This document shows, piece by piece, positions 62,301-64,000 of a DNA stretch of 64,000 bases (position 1 is the first letter of the stretch; each line of letters opens with the position of its first letter). Both the position numbers and the translations under genes were made by a program. The notes under the pieces were generated by a model. That model did no database searches. It saw nothing but the letters and a program-made list of their open reading frames with translations, and was not told where the DNA came from. The DNA comes from Lepidostoma basale (Eukaryota; Arthropoda; Insecta; Trichoptera; Lepidostomatidae): contig JAHDVF020000893.1 of assembly GCA_022606425.2 (NCBI GenBank), forward strand, positions 62,001 through 126,000, given 5' to 3'.

Positions 62301-63156
62301 CCCAGTGGATGATGTCAGTGACCTTTGTTTTTTCTCTCACCGTATCGTTTCTGACTCTGTCTCTTAGGCTTATTCCTAACATGACTCTTTCCATGGCTCT
62401 TTGGGTCACTCGTAGTTTCTCGGCACTTTGCTTGGACAATGTAACAGTTTCAAGACCATAAATACCAATTGGCAGAACGCAGGCTTCATAGACTTTTCGT
62501 TTCAGGTTGATCGGTATTTTCCGGTTTTTAAGGATGTAACTCATGTTTCTGAAAGCTGCCCATCTTAGTCCAATTCTTCTTTTTAGCTCTGCGGTTAGGT
62601 TAGGTTAGGTTAGTGATTATTGGTTATTAATTAAAGTGATTTATTTACTGGGAAGTATATTACTGGAGTGGTTTCCCTTTGTCTTCTTTAGGCATTTTCT
62701 GTAGGGGTTACCTTTCCTTAGCTGATGGGTCTCTTTGTGGCACTGAAGATCGATTCTCCCCCTTTCTGCTATGACTCCAATGGTAAGCTCAGTGATCTCA
62801 TTACCCGAGACTCACGGGAATATGAGAACCACTTTAGGACGCCAGGGACTCGGATTTACTGGAAGTCTTGCTGTTGTCAGGCATTCGAGTCCCCACTATT
62901 ATATTAGGATGTTATATTGTATTTATTTTTTCCTACAGACAGCCGAGGCCTGATGACGGGTGCGGGAACGCCAGACTGTGCCCGCGCAGCTCGTGCCATC
63001 TTGCATGCGGCGTGCGCCGGCCGTCTGCCCCTGGCGGTACCGCCCCCCACCGTGCCCCCCGAGGAGTTCCGCCGGGTGCCACAGCCCCCCCTTCCACCCC
63101 TGCCCCAGGACGAGCACCGCAGGGAGATGACGCCACAGGAGAAAAGGGCCACTAAG
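53319..63156 (+). CDS. LSG1: Large subunit GTPase 1 (LSG1), 9 exons, 651 residues in window, 3' end missing
   Basis: LSG1 is a cytoplasmic GTPase that releases the export adaptor NMD3 from pre-60S ribosomal subunits. Exons, all GT-AG and in frame: 53319-53414, 53589-53836, 54639-54732, 56243-56370, 56921-57044, 57131-57868, 58261-58416, 61162-61312, 62939-63156. The N-terminus is MGKQGKNSLGRALVKDRFG. The GTPase domain is circularly permuted: G4 (NKAD, residues 210-213) precedes G1 (GYPNVGKS, 458-465) and G3 (DCPG, 502-505). Between G4 and G1 lies a long acidic insert (EESDSEEEDSNSDEES) typical of the family. After G3 come LPSFVATKAEMVLHGILPIDQ and SRGLMTGAGTPD. Exon 9 ends at a GTACCT donor, so at least one more exon follows the window; human LSG1 is about 658 aa, with a basic tail not seen here. 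Introns are full of repeats. Confidence 0.95.
54022..54288. mobile_element. hAT-type MITE, copy 2 (267 bp, LSG1 intron 2)
   Basis: Same element as 17739-17987, with decayed left end CTGTGGTGGTACTGCCATAG and right end TATGGGAGCACCGCCACTG. The flanking octamers GATTGAGG (54014-54021) and GATGGAGG (54289-54296) match at 7 of 8 positions, consistent with an old hAT target duplication. It contains a small internal duplication of the ACATAAACGCATAAACC region. Confidence 0.85.
54900..55345 (+). mobile_element. LINE (CR1/jockey-like) 3' ends, decayed, LSG1 intron 3
   Basis: Two blocks match the 30290-31345 and 39181-39475 3' ends: ATTCAGAAGACAAATACTATAG at about 54928, and GTCGAACCATCTCTCATGCGTTCC followed by CTTAATAGATGCCTTAAAC at about 55244-55310. 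The sequence between does not match, so this may be two insertions or one with a foreign insert. Confidence 0.55.
55346..56242. other. LSG1 intron 3, no recognised feature
   Basis: AT-rich intron. A stretch near 55900-56110 is less AT-rich and may be a decayed repeat (GGGACATTAAAACGGGAAATT and following), but no family or frame was recognised. Confidence 0.4.
58507..58815 (-). mobile_element. Truncated LINE 3' end (LSG1 intron 7)
   Basis: Minus-strand reading gives FKWSLAGHVARLEDQRWTRRVVE, then DDWMQKAQDRSLWRSMGEAYVQQWTKLAV and a stop, in short blocks quoted from a frame with a stop and small shifts. It is a typical C-terminus of an insect non-LTR reverse transcriptase, related to but distinct from the WQWAG family. 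Confidence 0.75.
58856..59003. repeat. Palindromic MITE, family M-1, copy e
   Basis: The left arm, AGTGTCTGTTTTCTAGAAATTC, and the right arm, ACTTCTAGAAAACAGACATT followed by TTCATTTGTATTAATT, are inverted copies. The centre keeps GGCGAAACATGTCATTTTC. Both arms are present, as in copy a. Confidence 0.72.
59207..59582. repeat. Palindromic MITE, family M-1, copy f, split by a LINE
   Basis: The left half (59207-59284) has TTTTATTATATTTTATGGGAA and CATGTTTCGCCTTTCTAAGG. The right half (59487-59582) has CTTAGAAAGGCGAAACATGTC and CCAGAAACAGACATTTTC. A 202-bp LINE fragment separates them, flanked by an 11-bp duplication. Confidence 0.8.
59285..59486 (-). mobile_element. 5'-truncated LINE nested in a MITE, 11-bp target duplication
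   Basis: CAACATTTGAT is repeated at 59274-59284 and 59487-59497. The insert reads on the minus strand HRKCWKWCDQIKEITARR, then DGEDWRRFVLTTGSVIDHNP and a stop, followed by a (GAA)-rich tail at the left border. It is the last part of a LINE open frame, 5' truncated. Confidence 0.88.
60378..60676. mobile_element. Pogo/Tigger-like MITE (299 bp, LSG1 intron 7)
   Basis: The left end CAGTAGAACGTCATTTATCC and the inverted right end (...AAACGATGTTCTACTG) follow the CAGTAGAACxTC-xTTATCCG pattern of pogo/Tigger termini. TA flanks the left end; the right flank is TG, so the TA duplication is not perfect. The interior has a purine-rich GGGGGGAACGAGAGGAGG stretch and no transposase. A fragment of the same family lies at 36413-36650. 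Confidence 0.7.
60898..61116. repeat. MITE family M-2, copy 2
   Basis: Shares with 45587-45806 the blocks GGTCCAAAAATTTGG-like, TACATTTGCAGTTCATATATG, AATGTATCTTCTAAACCTTTG and TGTATGTAATATTATGATGAA, and a right end AGCTGGCCGCACTATGGG. The left end is decayed. It ends about 45 bp before LSG1 exon 8. Confidence 0.6.
61430..61900 (-). mobile_element. LINE reverse-transcriptase relic (LSG1 intron 8)
   Basis: The minus-strand frame at 61597-61893 reads VTYGFGSWTMSLKEQR, then FENRFLRMILGPRL and GTWRHRRNQEIG, matching the YGxESWTL...RFLRRILG pattern of LINE tails. The part to 61430 continues the similarity without an open frame. Confidence 0.65.
62042..62592 (-). mobile_element. 5'-truncated LINE, WQWAG family, copy 2
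   Basis: Minus-strand reading starts RKIPINLKRKVYEACVLPIG, continues YGLETVTLSKQSAEKLRVTQR, GISLRDRVRND and DIIHWVATLK, then after a stop shares the [17 protein letters not shown] and [12 protein letters not shown] end with 38411-38705. The (GAA)-rich tail is at the left. The octamer AGTGATTT occurs at 62034-62041 and 62635-62642 and is probably the target duplication. Confidence 0.85.
62593..62613. repeat. Interstitial telomere-type repeat, four GGTTA units
   Basis: The sequence is four perfect GGTTA units plus a G, the complement-phase reading of TTAGG/CCTAA, which is the arthropod telomere unit. It lies exactly at the 5' junction of the LINE at 62042-62592. Four units could arise by chance or by slippage. 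Confidence 0.7.
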
Positions 63157-63292
63157 GTACCTATTAACATAGTTATATTATATGTGAGAACATTAAAACA
63201 ATCAAATATATTATATATCAGATTGTACTACTGTATACAGCCTGCACTTTTTCTTAAGCATATTAAATATAATATTAATTTATATTTAGCAT

Positions 63293-63755
63293 GGAACTGG
63301 CAAAGGAAGGATGAAAGTAGAATAAATGCAGTAGAAATGAGATCTCTTAGACGAATGTGTGGATATTCTGTGTATGATAGAGTGTCGAATGAAAATATAA
63401 GAAGTGAATGCGGTGCGAATGATGGTGTCATGAACAAAATAATGAAAGGATCATTAAGATGGTTTGGACATATGGAAAGAATGAATGAAGAAAGAATGGT
63501 AAAAAAATTATATGTTAATGATGTAAATGGAACCAGAAATAGAGGAAGACCGAGGAAAACGTGGCACGATCAAATAAATCAAATATTGAATGTCGGCCAT
63601 GTGAGGAGTCAGAGAAATCGACGCGCGTGCATGACACGATGTATGAATGTTGAGGAAGCGAGAGAAATATGTCAGGAAAGAAAGGTGTGGCAGTCCATTC
63701 TTTCTGCCTACCCCTTCGGGGAGACGGCGTGATGGTTAGTTAGTTAGTTAGTTAA
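63293..63755 (+). mobile_element. LINE 3' end, best copy of the GTTA-tail family (copy 9)
   Basis: The frame is open for about 145 codons: WNWQRKDESRINAVEMRSLRR, then [58 protein letters not shown] and [11 protein letters not shown] with a TGA stop at 63730-63732 (short blocks quoted). It then ends in GGTTAGTTAGTTAGTTAGTTAA, a GTTA microsatellite. This is a 5'-truncated non-LTR retrotransposon whose last frame is still open, in the intron after LSG1 exon 9. The clade is not settled; an RTE-like family is my guess. Confidence 0.88.
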
Positions 63756-63825
63756 TTTATTAAATGAACACATTGTGTGGATGATGGTTTTAATCAATTC
63801 TAAACGTTTTTTTGCTTGAATGTAG

Positions 63826-63905
63826 AGGGAGCTCGAGAGGTATGTCAGGACAGAGCTGTGTGCCTACCTGCGCACTGCGGAGAAAGGGCATGATGATTAG
63901 TTTAA
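63826..63905 (+). mobile_element. LINE tail scrap (GTTA-tail family)
   Basis: GAGGGAGCTCGAGAGGTATGTCAGGA, then GTGTGCCTACC and GGGCATGATGATTAG (short blocks), trace the last ~80 bp of the family with many changes. The assignment is weak. Confidence 0.45.
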
Positions 63906-63943
63906 ATGCTTTTTGTTTTAAAATAAAAGGGTATAACTAACTA

Positions 63944-64000
63944 GGATGGACTGCCGAACTTTTCTTTCCTGACATACTTCTCTGGCTTCCTCAACATTCA
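63944..64000 (-). mobile_element. LINE 3' tail fragment (GTTA-tail family, copy 10), cut by window end
   Basis: GGATGGACTGCCGAACTTTTC, CTGACATACTTCTCTGGC and TTCCTCAACATTCA are the reverse complement of the family tail near its stop. It continues beyond 64000. Confidence 0.65.

Larger units (their letters stand above)
62018..62910. repeat. Interspersed repeat R-B, copy 2, split by a LINE
   Basis: AAATGCTTTCTCGCCACAGTGATTT (62018-62042, quoted across two blocks) and, beyond the LINE, TTACTGGAGTGGTTTCCC, GGTTACCTTTCCTTAGCTGATGGG, GATCTCATTACCCGAGACTC and TCTTGCTGTTGTCAGGCATTCGAGTCC are collinear with 40730-41040. It ends just before LSG1 exon 9. Confidence 0.65.

Noticed and set aside
1..64000. 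CRISPR arrays, operons, rRNA genes, prokaryotic mobile islands
   Set aside because: None seen. Spliced genes and insect-type transposons show that this is eukaryotic nuclear DNA.

Overview
The window is eukaryotic nuclear DNA from an insect, most likely a moth or butterfly. The clues are spliced genes with GT-AG introns, AT-rich introns packed with several transposon classes (BEL/Pao, mariner, DD41D, hAT, pogo-like, 5'-truncated LINEs, tRNA-derived SINEs), and a short interstitial run of the arthropod telomere repeat TTAGG. The order Lepidoptera is inferred from the look of the repeats and was not tested.

Seven host genes can be read, with exons joined in frame by hand. From left to right they are: the first exon of a PMP34/SLC25A17-like peroxisomal carrier (minus, 1437-1499); WASHC5/strumpellin, complete in 11 exons and 1139 aa (plus, 1974-19167); a CDYL-like crotonase-fold protein without a visible chromodomain, 5 exons and 1050 aa (minus, 26545-34718); a RAD54B-type DNA translocase, 8 exons and 829 aa (plus, 35442-43405); two tandem enoyl-CoA delta-isomerase (ECI2-like) genes, 3 exons each, both ending in the peroxisomal signal SKL (minus, 45214-49373 and 49757-51889); and the ribosome-biogenesis GTPase LSG1, 9 exons with the C-terminus beyond the right edge (plus, 53319-63156). 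Three head-to-head pairs (PMP34/WASHC5, CDYL-like/RAD54B, ECI-B/LSG1) imply shared promoter intervals. The gene order looks like ordinary housekeeping genes, with a local crotonase family as its most distinctive host feature.

The most striking mobile element is a 7.7 kb BEL/Pao LTR retrotransposon (6738-14456, minus) inside WASHC5 intron 5. It has 765/764 bp LTRs differing by one base, a perfect 5-bp target duplication, a primer-binding site, a polypurine tract and one uninterrupted 2043-aa Gag-Pol frame. It is GC-rich against AT-rich surroundings and looks very recently inserted.

The rest of the non-coding DNA is a mosaic of decayed elements. There is a full-length but dead cecropia-type mariner (20342-21622), a DD41D pseudogene (about 23735-24686), a 5'-truncated mariner (28203-28890), an internally deleted mariner inside a LINE 3' end (30377-31267), two hAT MITEs with 8-bp target duplications, several palindromic MITE families, and at least ten copies of one LINE 3' tail ending in GTTA repeats. 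I found no CRISPR array, operon, rRNA gene or credible functional tRNA gene. I also found no clearly new biological system. The best candidates for novelty are the chromodomain-less CDYL-like gene that shares an intron position with the neighbouring isomerase genes, and the repeat-bearing Gag extension of the fresh retrotransposon.
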